From the NCBI RefSeq assembly GCF_000442645.1, contig NC_021915.1:1922001-1986000 (forward strand): a DNA stretch of 64,000 nucleotides. The letters are read 5' to 3'. Shown here piece after piece: positions 1 through 9,136 of the stretch. A program made the translations under genes and the position numbers. How positions within the stretch are numbered: the stretch's first letter is position 1; every line of letters begins with the position of its first letter. The DNA comes from Corynebacterium maris DSM 45190. Its GTDB lineage: Bacteria; Actinomycetota; Actinomycetes; Mycobacteriales; Mycobacteriaceae. Below the pieces are notes generated by a model, which did not search any database, was not told the origin of the DNA, and was given only the letters and a program-made list of their open reading frames with translations.

Positions 1-756
1 TCTGATGCCCACCACGTTGTCTTCGGTGCGGCCCGGCCCCGGGAACTGGGTGTGCTTCTGGTACCAGACCAAAAGCAGGTGGGCCGCGATCAACGCCAGG
101 ATGATGCCCGGCAGAACCAGCACGTGGAGGATGTAGAAACGGTCCAACATCAGATCCGACGGGAAGTCGCCGCCGAAGATCGCCCAGTGCAGCCAGGTGC
201 CGATGATCGGGGCAGCCATGATCATGGCGGACATGATGCGCAGGCCGGTGCCGGAGAGCAGCTCGTCCGGCAGGGAGTAGCCGAGGAAGCCTTCGACCAT
301 GCCCAGCAGAATCAGGGTGACGCCGATGATCCAGTTGGCCTCACGCGGCCGACGGAACGCGCCGGTGAAGAAGATGCGCAGCATGTGCGCGACCATGGCC
401 ATCATGAACATCAGGGCGGCCCAGTGGTGCATCTGGCGGACGAACAACCCGCCACGGACGTCGAAGGAAATGTCCAGGGCCGTCGCGTAGGCACGCGACA
501 TCTCCACGCCGTTGAGCGGGAGGTAGGCGCCGTCGTAAATCACCTTGGTGATCGACGGGTCGAAGAACAGCGCCAGGTAGACGCCGGTCAGAAGCAGGAT
601 GATGAAGCTGTACAGGGCGATCTCGCCGAGCATGAACGACCAGTGGGTCGGGAAGACCTTGTTCAGCTGCGGGCGGAGGAATCCTGCGACAGTGAAACGC
701 GAATCAACGGCGTTGCCGAAGTTCGCTCCTGCGCGGTTATCAGTTTTAGTGCTCAT
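1..756 (-). CDS. qcrB: Cytochrome bc1 complex cytochrome b subunit (5' part, runs off the window)
   Basis: Membrane cytochrome b of the menaquinol:cytochrome c reductase, carrying the two b hemes and quinol sites. The 252 codons present are the N-terminal part; the 3' end lies left of base 1. Visible are several membrane helices, the heme-ligand region [17 protein letters not shown] and the segment [18 protein letters not shown], both typical of cytochrome b. The ATG (756-754) overlaps the qcrA stop by one base (TAATG), so the two are translationally coupled. It is the last gene visible of the ctaE-qcrC-qcrA-qcrB operon. The family assignment is secure. Confidence 0.95.
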   Translation of the reverse strand, partial: MSTKTDNRAGANFGNAVDSRFTVAGFLRPQLNKVFPTHWSFMLGEIALYSFIILLLTGVYLALFFDPSITKVIYDGAYLPLNGVEMSRAYATALDISFDVRGGLFVRQMHHWAALMFMMAMVAHMLRIFFTGAFRRPREANWIIGVTLILLGMVEGFLGYSLPDELLSGTGLRIMSAMIMAAPIIGTWLHWAIFGGDFPSDLMLDRFYILHVLVLPGIILALIAAHLLLVWYQKHTQFPGPGRTEDNVVGIR

Positions 757-1976
757 TACGACTTACGCTCCCAGAATGCCGGGCCAAGGGGCTCAATGAA
801 GTTGTCCCTGGCGATGAGGTAGCCCTCTTCGTCAATGGTGATCGGCAGCTGCGGCAGTGCGCGTGCGGCGGGGCCGAAGACCGGCTTGCCGTACTGCAGT
901 GCGTCGAACTGCGACTGGTGGCACGGGCACAGAATGCGGTTGGTCTGAGCCTCATAGAGCGAGGTCGGGCAGCCGATGTGCGTGCAAATCTTCGAGTAGG
1001 CGTAGTAATCGCCGTAGTGGAAGTCTTCCTGTCCCTCACGCTCGATCACGCGCTCGGCGTCAGAGGTGCGCAGACGAATCAGCATGACCGGGTTACGCGG
1101 TCCATGGATCGAGTGCATGTGGTTCTCGTAGACGTCGCGGGCCGGATCGTAACGATCGCCGTCGTTGACGTCTTCGTCGGCGAGCGGGAAGACCGTCTCC
1201 ATGCCGCCGGCGTCCAGGTCCTCCGGGCGAACACGCATGAGGCGGGACACGCCGGTGGTGGTGTAGTGGGTGCCGCCCTCGCCCTCGTGCTCTTCGGCGA
1301 TGGCGCCGATGTCGCGGGCGAGGTAGAGCTTCACGCCCTGCTCGTGCAGGGTCCAGCCGGAGGTCCACAGGGTGCCGTCGCCGTAGTAGTCCATTTCGCG
1401 GGCGCGCCACGGGTTCTTGATGGCGCCGCCCAGCGGGGCGATGACGACCAGGCCGAAGAGCACGCCGGCGGTGCCGAGCATGCCCTTGATCGTGGCGCGG
1501 CGGCCGAGCGTGGAGGTGCTCCAGGCATCGTTGAGCAGCGCGGTGATCGTGCGACGGTCGACCTCCTCGGAGGGGCCGTCGTGACGGCGCTGCACCGAGA
1601 TCTCTTCCGGGATGAACTTCTTGACGTACAGGATCACGGCCATGCCGAGGGCAAGGATCGAGATGCCGGACGTCAGGCCGAGTGCCGGGGTGTAGAACGT
1701 GTGCCAGAGGTGGCCTTCTTCACCGAGGTTGCGGAACTCCCACGGCCAGAACAGGTAGACCACGAGGAACGCGATGGCCATGATGATGGAGACGCCCAGC
1801 CAGATCGCGATGCCGTTGGCGGCGCGCTTCTCCGCCGGATCGTTCTCGACCGGCCAGCGGTTCTTGCGGTACGCGACGGTGACGCCGTCGAGTTCGGTGC
1901 CGAGGCGGGCGAGCTCTTCATTGCTCATCGACGCGAGTTCGCGGTCGGTGTAATCCTTCTTCACTTCATTGCTCAT
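756..1976 (-). CDS. qcrA: Cytochrome bc1 complex Rieske iron-sulfur subunit
   Basis: Rieske 2Fe-2S protein that takes electrons from quinol and passes them to the diheme cytochrome c subunit. The 406-residue length fits the long actinobacterial type, with three N-terminal membrane segments rather than one. The cluster-binding motifs CTHIGC and CPCHQSQFD are near the C-terminus. The start chosen is the ATG at 1976, giving MSNEVKKDY; it overlaps the qcrC stop as ATGA, which argues against the 19-codon longer reading. Operon partner of qcrC and qcrB. Confidence 0.95.
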   Translation of the reverse strand: MSNEVKKDYTDRELASMSNEELARLGTELDGVTVAYRKNRWPVENDPAEKRAANGIAIWLGVSIIMAIAFLVVYLFWPWEFRNLGEEGHLWHTFYTPALGLTSGISILALGMAVILYVKKFIPEEISVQRRHDGPSEEVDRRTITALLNDAWSTSTLGRRATIKGMLGTAGVLFGLVVIAPLGGAIKNPWRAREMDYYGDGTLWTSGWTLHEQGVKLYLARDIGAIAEEHEGEGGTHYTTTGVSRLMRVRPEDLDAGGMETVFPLADEDVNDGDRYDPARDVYENHMHSIHGPRNPVMLIRLRTSDAERVIEREGQEDFHYGDYYAYSKICTHIGCPTSLYEAQTNRILCPCHQSQFDALQYGKPVFGPAARALPQLPITIDEEGYLIARDNFIEPLGPAFWERKS

Positions 1977-2860
1977 GAACGCGATCCAATCCACAGTGCA
2001 GCGCCGATCAGCGCGGTGATACCGATAACCCACATTGCGACGCCCTCAGCGACCGGGCCCAGGCCACCGATGCTCCAGCCACCCGGGTTCGGAGTCTCCT
2101 TGGCTGCCTTGATGTACGCGATGATGTCTTCCTTCTCGTCGGCGCTGAGCTGACGATCGGAGAACTTCGGCATGTTCTGTGGGCCGGTGAGCATGGCCTG
2201 GTAGATCTCCTGCTCATTGGCCGGGTCAAGGCCCGGAGCGTACTTACCGGACGACAGTGCGCCACCACGGCCGGTGAAGTTGTGGCAGGAGGCGCAGTTC
2301 AGGCGGAACAGCTCGCCACCACGGGCGATGTCCTCGGCCTGAATCTGGCCGTTGTAGTTGGAGCCTCGCAGCTCCTCCATGGCGATGCTGCCGTCCTCGT
2401 TGTACACGAGCTCTGGGCCGCCACCGTTGGCTGCGACGTAGGCGGAGAGCGCCAGCGTCTGCTGCTCGGTGTAGCGCGGGGTCTTGCGCTCGGCCTGGGC
2501 GTCGTTGGACATCATCGGCATGCGTCCGGAGTGCACCTGGAAGTACACGGAGCCTTCGCCGACGCCGATCAAGGACGGGCCGCGGTCCTGGACGCCCTGC
2601 AAGTTGGCGCCGTGGCAGGTGATGCAAGCGACGTCGTAGATGTCCTTGCCCTCCTGGATGAGCGCCTGGTCGTCGCGCTGGGCGGTGGCGACCTGTGCGT
2701 CAGGGGTCAAGGCGGAGCCGAGGACGCCTGCGCCGGTCAGTCCGACGGTCAGCGCAAAGGCTCCGGCCGCGGTGCGGCGGAACTTGCGGCGGCGACGGGC
2801 CTTTTTGGCCGGGGTAGCCGCACCGGACTCAGCCGGTGTGGGGGTGGGATTGTTATCCAT
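1973..2860 (-). CDS. qcrC: Cytochrome bc1 complex diheme cytochrome c subunit
   Basis: Membrane-anchored diheme cytochrome c1. Corynebacteria lack soluble cytochrome c, and this subunit hands electrons directly to the aa3 oxidase in a bc1-aa3 supercomplex (established for C. glutamicum). There is an N-terminal membrane segment after a run of Arg/Lys, two heme-c motifs CITCH and CASCH about 110 residues apart, and a C-terminal anchor helix. Two tandem ATGs exist (2863 and 2860); the second lies 6 nt after AGG in AGGAAA, a better spacing than 3 nt, so 2860 is preferred. It is coupled to qcrA by an ATGA overlap. Confidence 0.95.
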   Translation of the reverse strand: MDNNPTPTPAESGAATPAKKARRRRKFRRTAAGAFALTVGLTGAGVLGSALTPDAQVATAQRDDQALIQEGKDIYDVACITCHGANLQGVQDRGPSLIGVGEGSVYFQVHSGRMPMMSNDAQAERKTPRYTEQQTLALSAYVAANGGGPELVYNEDGSIAMEELRGSNYNGQIQAEDIARGGELFRLNCASCHNFTGRGGALSSGKYAPGLDPANEQEIYQAMLTGPQNMPKFSDRQLSADEKEDIIAYIKAAKETPNPGGWSIGGLGPVAEGVAMWVIGITALIGAALWIGSRS

Positions 2861-2948
2861 CATTTTCCTAGTTCGTTTCTGTCCGTGAGTGGAAAGTGAA
2901 GGGGCGTCGGCGGCGAGGGCGCCTAAGCGCCCTCAGCGGACGACCGCC

Positions 2949-3563
2949 TTATTGGATGAGGTACAGGATGATGAAGACGCCGATCCAGATGACGTCGACG
3001 AAGTGCCAGTAGTAGGACACGCCCATTGCGGCGGTTGCCTGCGCCGGGGTGAACTTCGACTTCGTCACTCGCATGATCACGACGATGAAGGCGATGATGC
3101 CGGCGGCGACGTGCAGCATGTGGAAGCCGGTGATTATGTAGAACACCGATCCGTAAACGCTGGACTGGATAGTCACGCCGTGGACGATCATCTCGTACCA
3201 CTCGAATCCGACCAGGCCCAGGAAGATAACTCCTAGGACGACCGTGATTGTGAACCACTTGCGGAGGCCATATACATCCCCCCTTTCGGCCGCGAACACG
3301 CCGAACTGTGCGGTAACGGAAGAGGTGACCAGGATGATCGTGATGACCAGTCCGTAGATGACGTTCAGGTTCGAAACCTGTTCCGCCCAATCACCTGCTT
3401 GACCGTTAGCCCGCGATGTGAAGTACATCGCGAACAGTCCGGCGAAAAACATCAATTCCTGCGACAGGAACGCGATGGTACCCACACTGACAATATTGGG
3501 ACGGTTCAGTGTGGGCACACGCTGCGGTGTCGCCATGCTGGGGTTAGAAACTGCGCTCGTCAC
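2949..3563 (-). CDS. ctaE: Cytochrome c oxidase subunit III
   Basis: Subunit III of the aa3-type cytochrome c oxidase in the plasma membrane. The 204 residues form about five helices, with family signatures such as SQELMFFAGLFAMYFTSRA and FHMLHVAAGIIAF. The start is the GTG at 3563-3561 (reads TSAVSNPSMATPQRV): this matches the N-terminus I recall for C. glutamicum CtaE, whereas the longer reading adds 52 atypical residues. First gene of the ctaE-qcrCAB operon, 88 nt ahead of qcrC. An inverted repeat lies 25-43 nt upstream of the start. Confidence 0.95.
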   Translation of the reverse strand: MTSAVSNPSMATPQRVPTLNRPNIVSVGTIAFLSQELMFFAGLFAMYFTSRANGQAGDWAEQVSNLNVIYGLVITIILVTSSVTAQFGVFAAERGDVYGLRKWFTITVVLGVIFLGLVGFEWYEMIVHGVTIQSSVYGSVFYIITGFHMLHVAAGIIAFIVVIMRVTKSKFTPAQATAAMGVSYYWHFVDVIWIGVFIILYLIQ

Positions 3564-3996
3564 GCCTGCAAGTATGGCCCGAATCGGAGGCAAAGTCACT
3601 TTGCCTACCCCCGACATTTCTTCTCCGAAAAGCCATTCACCTGGCATTTTAGGGAATTGAGAACTTCTGGGGGCTCCTTTCGACACCCCCGGGAACTTTT
3701 GCGGCGAGCTATCCGACACCCGGGTTTTCGCAGGTCACTTCGACCATCACCGCACCGGCGACACTCTCCTCCCGGCCACCCACCCCCTGCCGGAAAAGAA
3801 AATTGAGCCCTGACCTGGCCCGATCCCACCGGAGAGAAAGTTCACAAAAGGGCCCGCACATTCCCGCAGGAAACCTACTTTCGGTTGACCCCTACGCTTT
3901 CGGACATTCACCTTCTGGGAGTTTCCTGTGCCCGTTATGCTTCTCGGCCGCCGCCACTAGGAGGAAGTCTCATCATTGCCATAGAAAACACAGACG
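3564..3996. other. Intergenic control region upstream of ctaE
   Basis: There is no convincing gene in these 433 bases. The region should hold the ctaE-qcrCAB promoter and the end of the ctaCF transcript. Visible elements are the perfect inverted repeat at 3588-3606 and a GAGAAAGTTCAC motif near 3833, which resembles CGAAAGTTCC motifs upstream of ctaC. I could not identify a confident -35/-10 pair. Confidence 0.6.
3588..3606. promoter_or_regulatory. 19-bp perfect inverted repeat just upstream of ctaE
   Basis: AGGCAAAG, TCA, CTTTGCCT: perfect 8-bp arms around a 3-base centre. It lies 25 nt upstream of the ctaE GTG, so it is either an operator at or after the transcription start or a hairpin in the leader RNA. 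It does not match the GlxR or DtxR consensus. The structure is certain; the function is inferred. Confidence 0.5.
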
Positions 3997-4036
3997 GGGC
4001 GCCCCACTCAGCCGTGCACGGCTGAGTGGGGCGCCC
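3997..4036 (-). terminator. 40-bp perfect palindrome, probable terminator of ctaCF
   Basis: The sequence reads identically on both strands for 40 bases, with 17-bp arms (GGGCGCCCCACTCAGCC on the left) around GTGCAC, itself a palindrome. On the minus strand it is followed by CGTCTGTGTTTT, a moderately T-rich tail, so it fits a terminator for ctaC-ctaF transcription. The absence of a true loop and the length are unusual. Confidence 0.65.
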
Positions 4037-4062
4037 GCGAGAGTGTGGGAAGGCAGATCGTG

Positions 4063-4089
4063 CCTTCGGCGGGGCTCCCCCGCCGAAGG
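4063..4089. terminator. GC-rich hairpin directly downstream of ctaF
   Basis: Arms CCTTCGGCGGGG and CCCCGCCGAAGG (12 bp, perfect) around a 3-nt CTC loop. It begins 9 nt after the ctaF stop codon. There is no T-run in the minus direction, so it may stabilise the mRNA 3' end or act together with the 40-bp palindrome further downstream. Confidence 0.5.
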
Positions 4090-4097
4090 GATTTAAA

Positions 4098-4529
4098 CTA
4101 GTGCTTTTCCTTCGGCATGCCGTACTGCAGGGACAGCATGGTGGTGGCCCAGATCAGCATGAGGGCGCCGAGCGCGATCATCCAGTAGTAGAGGAACACG
4201 ATGCCGAAACCGAGGACGCCGATGGCCATCGTCATGGCGAAGGGCCAGATGGAGCCCGGCGAGAAGAAGCCCAGCACGCCGGCCTTGTCCTCCACCTCGG
4301 CCTCCTCCCAGTCCTCCGGCAGCACGTCGATGCGGTTCGAGGTGAACTGAAGGTAGGTGCCCAGCATCATGGCGAGGCCGAAGGCCAGCACGATGGCGGT
4401 GACGCCGGCCCACTCCACGCCGTAGAGGTAAGCATCGTCCTGCAGCCACATCGTGCCGAAGATGTACACGAGCGCGACCAAGCCGAGGAACGCGGCGATG
4501 GCGAACATTACTTTTGCACCAGGACGCAT
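4098..4529 (-). CDS. ctaF: Cytochrome c oxidase subunit IV, actinobacterial
   Basis: Small fourth subunit of the actinobacterial aa3 oxidase. The 143-residue protein has about four membrane helices and the conserved stretch [19 protein letters not shown] followed by [14 protein letters not shown]; the C-terminus [11 protein letters not shown] matches what I recall of C. glutamicum CtaF. An AAGGAGAAG ribosome site precedes the ATG. It follows ctaC by 32 nt in the same operon. Confidence 0.93.
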   Translation of the reverse strand: MRPGAKVMFAIAAFLGLVALVYIFGTMWLQDDAYLYGVEWAGVTAIVLAFGLAMMLGTYLQFTSNRIDVLPEDWEEAEVEDKAGVLGFFSPGSIWPFAMTMAIGVLGFGIVFLYYWMIALGALMLIWATTMLSLQYGMPKEKH

Positions 4530-4561
4530 TTGATCTTCTCCTTAAGCCTTAATTAAATGGG

Positions 4562-5656
4562 TTAGACGTTTGCGTTGTTGTCGACGAAGTTCTCACCGTC
4601 ACGGGTCTGACGGTCGGCGACGAACGGTGCAGTGGTGACGGCGTACGGGTCTTCGCCGATGGCCGCCAGCGCCTCAGAGTTCGGTGCCTCGGGGTTGTCC
4701 TGACGGAACTCCAGGTAGTCCGTGAAGGCCTCCGGAGAGACGACGCGGAGCTCGAAGTTCATCATCGCGTGGTAGGTGCCACACATCTCGGCACAGCGAC
4801 CCACAAAGGCGCCTTCCTCGATGGACTCGACCTGGAACGCACGCTGCTGCTGGTTGTTCTCCGGGTGGGCGAACGCGTCACGCTTGAACAGGAACTCCGG
4901 GACCCAGAAGGAGTGGGCGACGTCGCCGGAGGCGAGCTGGAACTCGATCGGGGTTTCGGACGGGAGAACCAGAACCGGAACCTCTTCCGTGGAGCCCACG
5001 GTCTCGATCTCGTTGAAGTTCAGGTAGGTCTGGTCACCCTTGGACTGGCCGTGAATCGGGTTCGGGTTTTCGACGGAGCCGTCCTCCGGGTCAAACCTGG
5101 TTTCCTCGGCGAGGGCGGTGCGTTCCTCGTCGATGCCGTTGTACGCCGAGCCGGTGGGGCTGAGTTCCGCGGCGACGTTCTGGTAGCCGAACTTCCAGTT
5201 CCACTGGAAGGCGGTGACGTCGACGGTCACGTCCGGGTCCTTGTCCAGGGCCACGACCTTTTGCTGGGTTTGGACGGTAAAGAAGAACAGCACCATGACG
5301 ATGGCGATGGGGACGCCCGTCAGCACCAGCTCAAGGGGAACGTTGTACTGCAGCTGCTTCGGGAATTCACCCTTGCCCTGCTTCTCCTGACGCTTGCGGT
5401 TCCACCGCACGATGGCGGTGATCATGAGGGCCCACATGATGATGCCGATGGTCCAGGCGGTGAGCCAGACCCAAATCCAGAAGTTGTACATGGACTCGCC
5501 CTCCGGAGTAACCGGATCCGGCCAGCCCATGTCCAGAACGTTGGCCAACGCTCCCGGAGGGGCCACCTCACAACCAGTCAACGCGAGTGCGCCAAACGCA
5601 ATCGCGCCACCAAGGGCTGCCTTCCGGGCGGTGCCACGCTTCTTACGCTGTTCCAC
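4562..5656 (-). CDS. ctaC: Cytochrome c oxidase subunit II (lipoprotein)
   Basis: Subunit II of the aa3 oxidase, which carries the CuA centre that receives electrons from QcrC. The N-terminus has a lipobox ending LALTGC, two membrane helices follow, and the periplasmic-side cupredoxin domain contains the CuA ligands in AHSFWVPEF and GRCAEMCGTYHAMM. An insertion of charged residues between the helices and the CuA domain is typical of the actinobacterial protein. The GTG start at 5656 gives 364 residues and has AGGAAGG upstream; a start 8 codons earlier has no such support. First gene of ctaC-ctaF, divergent from ltsA. Confidence 0.94.
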   Translation of the reverse strand: MEQRKKRGTARKAALGGAIAFGALALTGCEVAPPGALANVLDMGWPDPVTPEGESMYNFWIWVWLTAWTIGIIMWALMITAIVRWNRKRQEKQGKGEFPKQLQYNVPLELVLTGVPIAIVMVLFFFTVQTQQKVVALDKDPDVTVDVTAFQWNWKFGYQNVAAELSPTGSAYNGIDEERTALAEETRFDPEDGSVENPNPIHGQSKGDQTYLNFNEIETVGSTEEVPVLVLPSETPIEFQLASGDVAHSFWVPEFLFKRDAFAHPENNQQQRAFQVESIEEGAFVGRCAEMCGTYHAMMNFELRVVSPEAFTDYLEFRQDNPEAPNSEALAAIGEDPYAVTTAPFVADRQTRDGENFVDNNANV

Positions 5657-6140
5657 GTGTGTCTGCCTTCCTGTCCACACAAACCTCGAATGCCCTAATG
5701 CGACATTCCTACTCGCCCAGACTATCCCACCCCCGCCCCACTTCCGGCCTCAGCTCAGGAATCCGCGCGAACAGACATCCCCCAAGCTAGATCGAAAGTT
5801 CCACCCACCCCGAACCACTCCCGCAGGTGGCGCCCCACACAGTGGCCGCGGGCAGGGAAAACCATGTGAGGGACTACACAGCGAGCCGAGCCGGCATCAT
5901 ACGAAAGTTCCCACCCTTTCGGGCGGGTTCACAAGATTGAGAGGCACATCCCCCTCCTGCCCCCTGCCCGCTCACGGAAAAACGACGCGACGTCCCCACA
6001 AACATTGATCGCTCCTGTCCCCCGCATGGCCGTTACGCGCTGGACGCTCCCCCGCCCTAAAGTGGGGAGCATACTTATGCCATCCTGGCGCGGCCCCGAG
6101 CCTCGTCAGGGCCTTATATATTAAGGAGTAATTCAGGACT
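5657..6140. other. Divergent control region between ctaC and ltsA
   Basis: There is no supported gene in these 484 bases. They hold the ctaC promoter (minus) and the ltsA promoter (plus). The motif CGAAAGTTCC(C)ACCC occurs at 5793 and 5902, the second inside an inverted repeat CGAAAG/CTTTCG (5902-5921). A GlxR-like site is at 5865-5880. TTATATATTAAGGAG just before ltsA contains its ribosome site and a possible -10. Confidence 0.6.
5865..5880. promoter_or_regulatory. GlxR (CRP-type) binding site candidate
   Basis: TGTGAGGGACTACACA matches the established GlxR/CRP consensus TGTGA-N6-TCACA in all five left-half bases and four of five right-half bases. Genes of the aa3 oxidase are, to my knowledge, GlxR targets in C. 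glutamicum, which supports control of ctaCF. It sits about 210 bp from the ctaC start and 260 bp from ltsA. No binding evidence. Confidence 0.5.
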
Positions 6141-8069
6141 ATGTGCGGTCTACTCGCAATGCTGGCCTCCAAGGGTGACGCCGGCAGTTACGCCGGCGCC
6201 GTCGAGGCCGGCCTCCCCTGCATGCACCACCGCGGTCCGGATGCGGCCGGAACCTGGCACGATGACGACGCCCTCTTCGGCTTCAACCGTCTGTCGATCA
6301 TCGACCTCGAGCACTCCCACCAGCCGCTGCGCTGGGGGCCGGAGGGCAACGCCGAACGCTACGCCATGACCTTCAACGGTGAAATCTACAACTTCATCGA
6401 ACTCCGAGAGGAGCTCACCGGACTCGGTTACGAGTTCGCCACCGCCGGCGACTCGGAAACCATCGCGGTGGGCTACCACCACTGGGGCGAGAAGGTGGTC
6501 GAGCGCCTCCGCGGCATGTTCGCCTTCGCCATCTGGGACACGGAGACCAAGACGATGTTCGCGGCGCGTGACCAGTTCGGCATCAAGCCGCTGTACTACG
6601 CCACCACCGCAGCCGGCACGGTCTTCGCCTCCGAGAAGAAGTCCATCCTGGAGATGGCCGACGCCATCGGTCTAGGCACGGAACTTGACCGTCGTGCGAT
6701 TCAGCACTACGTCGCCCTGCAGTACACGCCGGAACCGGAGAGCCTGCACCGGGAAATCCGCCGTGTGGAGGCGGGCTGCACGGTCACCTTGAAACCGGGC
6801 GGCGACGTCGAGGCGAAGCGTTACTTCAAGCCGGCCTTCGAGGTCACTCCAGTACCCAAGGGCGGCGAACAGCGGCTCTTCGACAAGATCGCGGAGGCGC
6901 TGGAGGATTCCGTCGCCAAGCACATGCGCGCCGACGTCACCGTCGGGTCGTTCCTCTCCGGCGGCATCGACTCCACCGCCATCGCGGCGCTGGCCAAGCG
7001 CCACAACCCGGACCTGCTGACCTTCACCACCGGCTTCGAGCGCGAAGGTTACTCCGAGGTCGACGTCGCCGCGGAGTCGGCGGAGGCCATCGGCGTCGAG
7101 CACATCGTCAAGATCGTCTCCCCCGAGGAGTACGCCGACGCGATCCCGAAGATCATGTGGTACCTCGACGACCCGGTCGCCGACCCCTCCCTGGTGCCGC
7201 TGTTCTTCGTCGCCCAGGAAGCTCGCAAGCACGTCAAGGTCGTGCTCTCCGGCGAAGGCGCGGACGAGCTGTTCGGCGGCTACACCATCTATCAGGAACC
7301 GCTGTCGCTCGCGCCCTTCGAAAAAGTCCCTTCTGCCCTGCTCAAGGGATTGCGTAAACTGGGCGAGGTGCTGCCGGAGGGCATGAAGGGCAAGTCGCTG
7401 CTGGAGCGCGGCACCCAGCCGATGGAGACCCGCTATTACGGCAACGCCCGCAACTTCAACTTCGAGCAGCTGCAGCGCGTGCTGCCCTGGGCGAAGCCCG
7501 AGTGGGATCACCGCGAGGTCACCGCCCCGATCTATCAGGTCAGCGAAGAACTCGGCATGGACCCGGTGGCCCGCATGCAGCACCTGGACCTGTTCACCTG
7601 GATGCGCGGCGACATTCTGGTCAAGGCCGACAAGATCAACATGGCCAACTCCCTGGAACTGCGCGTGCCGTTTTTGGACAAAGAGGTCTTCCGCGTCGCG
7701 CAGACCATCCCGCACGATCTGAAGATCGCGAACGGCACCACCAAGTACGCGCTGCGCAAGGCGCTGGAGCAGATCGTGCCCGGCCATGTGCTGCACCGCA
7801 AGAAGCTCGGCTTCCCCGTGCCCATGCGCCACTGGCTGGCCGGCGACGAGCTCTTCGGCTGGGCGCAGGACACGATCACTGAGTCGCAGACCGAGGACAT
7901 CTTCAACAAGCCGCAGGTCCTGGAAATGCTCAAGGAACACCGCGACGGCGTGGCCGACCACTCGCGCCGCCTGTGGACGGTGCTGTGCTTCATGGTCTGG
8001 CACGGCATTTTCGTGGAGAAGCGCATCGATCCGAAGATCGAACAGAAGGACTACCCGGTCGACCTGTAA
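6141..8069 (+). CDS. ltsA: Glutamine-dependent amidotransferase LtsA (asparagine synthetase type)
   Basis: AsnB-family enzyme of 642 residues. The N-terminal class II glutaminase begins MCGLLAM with Cys2 as nucleophile; the C-terminal synthetase domain has the PP-loop SGGIDST near residue 275. In corynebacteria this protein (LtsA) amidates diaminopimelate in the cell wall and its loss gives lysozyme and temperature sensitivity (known for C. glutamicum); free asparagine synthesis is the alternative role. An AAGGAG site lies about 11 nt before the ATG. The stop overlaps the start of the next gene by one base. Confidence 0.88.
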   Translation: MCGLLAMLASKGDAGSYAGAVEAGLPCMHHRGPDAAGTWHDDDALFGFNRLSIIDLEHSHQPLRWGPEGNAERYAMTFNGEIYNFIELREELTGLGYEFATAGDSETIAVGYHHWGEKVVERLRGMFAFAIWDTETKTMFAARDQFGIKPLYYATTAAGTVFASEKKSILEMADAIGLGTELDRRAIQHYVALQYTPEPESLHREIRRVEAGCTVTLKPGGDVEAKRYFKPAFEVTPVPKGGEQRLFDKIAEALEDSVAKHMRADVTVGSFLSGGIDSTAIAALAKRHNPDLLTFTTGFEREGYSEVDVAAESAEAIGVEHIVKIVSPEEYADAIPKIMWYLDDPVADPSLVPLFFVAQEARKHVKVVLSGEGADELFGGYTIYQEPLSLAPFEKVPSALLKGLRKLGEVLPEGMKGKSLLERGTQPMETRYYGNARNFNFEQLQRVLPWAKPEWDHREVTAPIYQVSEELGMDPVARMQHLDLFTWMRGDILVKADKINMANSLELRVPFLDKEVFRVAQTIPHDLKIANGTTKYALRKALEQIVPGHVLHRKKLGFPVPMRHWLAGDELFGWAQDTITESQTEDIFNKPQVLEMLKEHRDGVADHSRRLWTVLCFMVWHGIFVEKRIDPKIEQKDYPVDL

Positions 8070-8710
8070 TGAGCATGTCCGCCCGTTCAGAGGAACGCGT
8101 CCGCGTCGCGGTCATGGCCGTGACCGGCGTCCTCGCCGGCGTGGCCGCCGGTTTCTTCACCACGTGGTGGCACGCCCCCGCCTACGGGTGGGGCGTCGCC
8201 GCGCTGACGTTCAGCGTCTTGGCCTGGCGGTCGATCACGGGGGCGAGTGCGACGGACACTCGCAGCCACGCCACCGGCGAGTCGCCGAGCCTGCGAGCCA
8301 GGCAGATGTTCCTGCTGGTCTCCTCGATATTTTCGCTCGCGGCCATCGTGCTGCTGCTCTTTCACGCTCAGGCGGAAGGAGGGGTCGTCGCCATTTTCGA
8401 GGCGGTGGTCGCGTTGGCGGTGGTCGTGGCCAGTTGGGTGCAGGTGCACATGGTGTACACCCTGCGCTATGCCAGCGTGCACTACGACGAGGACGATGAC
8501 GGGACGGTCGACTTCCCCGGCACCGAGGAGCCCCGGTACCTCGACTTCGCGTACCTGGCTTTCACCGTGGGCATGACCTACGCGGCCTCGGACATGAGTT
8601 TCACGGGCAGCGAGATGCGACGCACCGCCCTGACGCATGCGTTGTATTCCTTCATGTTCGGCACGGTCATCCTGGCGATGGTGGTCAACCTGGCCGTCAG
8701 CGTGATCTGA
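8069..8710 (+). CDS. DUF1345 membrane protein
   Basis: Integral membrane protein of 213 residues with about six hydrophobic segments. The C-terminal half carries the DUF1345 pattern YLDFAYLAFTVGMTYAASD followed by ALYSFMFGTVILAMVVNL. The ATG overlaps the ltsA stop (TAATG), so the genes are coupled; a second ATG two codons in is possible. No biochemical function is known to me for the family. The coupling with ltsA hints at an envelope-related role, which is inference. Confidence 0.8.
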   Translation: MSMSARSEERVRVAVMAVTGVLAGVAAGFFTTWWHAPAYGWGVAALTFSVLAWRSITGASATDTRSHATGESPSLRARQMFLLVSSIFSLAAIVLLLFHAQAEGGVVAIFEAVVALAVVVASWVQVHMVYTLRYASVHYDEDDDGTVDFPGTEEPRYLDFAYLAFTVGMTYAASDMSFTGSEMRRTALTHALYSFMFGTVILAMVVNLAVSVI

Positions 8711-8730
8711 CGCGGGGCGTCGGCAAGCAT

Positions 8731-8775
8731 CACGGGCCCCGGCTCACCCTTACACAGGGTGGGTCGGGGCCCGTG
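8731..8775. terminator. Bidirectional terminator between convergent genes
   Basis: Outer arms CACGGGCCCCG / CGGGGCCCGTG pair perfectly, with an inner ACCCT/AGGGT extension around TACAC. It lies between the DUF1345 gene and erpA, which converge here, so it probably serves both. Confidence 0.7.
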
Positions 8776-8791
8776 GTGGGAAGGCTGCGGC

Positions 8792-9136
8792 TTAGTTGAA
8801 GGAGTCGCCGCACGCGCAGGCGCCGCCTGCGTTGGGGTTGTCGATGGTGAATCCCTGCGCCTCGATCGTGTCCGAGAAGTCGATGGCCGCGCCGGCCAGG
8901 TAAGGAACAGACATCTTGTCGACGACCATGCGGACGCCGCCGACCTCGTCGACTTTGTCACCGTCCAAAGTGCGGTCGTCGAAGTACAGCTGGTAGCGCA
9001 GACCGGCGCAGCCGCCCGGCTGCACGGCGATGCGCAGCGCCAGGTCGTCGCGGCCTTCCTGGTCCAGCAGCGCCTTGGCCTTCGCGGCCGCGGCCTCACT
9101 GAGGTTGACGCCGGTGTTGGAGGTGGGAGCGGTCAT
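8792..9136 (-). CDS. erpA: A-type iron-sulfur cluster carrier protein
   Basis: HesB/IscA-family carrier that holds Fe-S clusters and passes them to apoproteins. The 114-residue protein has the three conserved cysteines of the family: Cys43 in GGCAGL and Cys107/Cys109 in GGACACG near the C-terminus. A TTAGGAGAAA site precedes the ATG. It is a single gene facing ltsA-DUF1345. Its closeness to respiratory and lipoate genes fits Fe-S supply to Rieske protein and LipA (inference). The exact paralog name within the family (ErpA or IscA-like) is less certain. Confidence 0.88.
   Translation of the reverse strand: MTAPTSNTGVNLSEAAAAKAKALLDQEGRDDLALRIAVQPGGCAGLRYQLYFDDRTLDGDKVDEVGGVRMVVDKMSVPYLAGAAIDFSDTIEAQGFTIDNPNAGGACACGDSFN

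Noticed and set aside
2949..3719. 256-residue version of CtaE
   Set aside because: The extra 52 residues lack the membrane pattern and cross the inverted repeat; the GTG at 3563 gives the family N-terminus.
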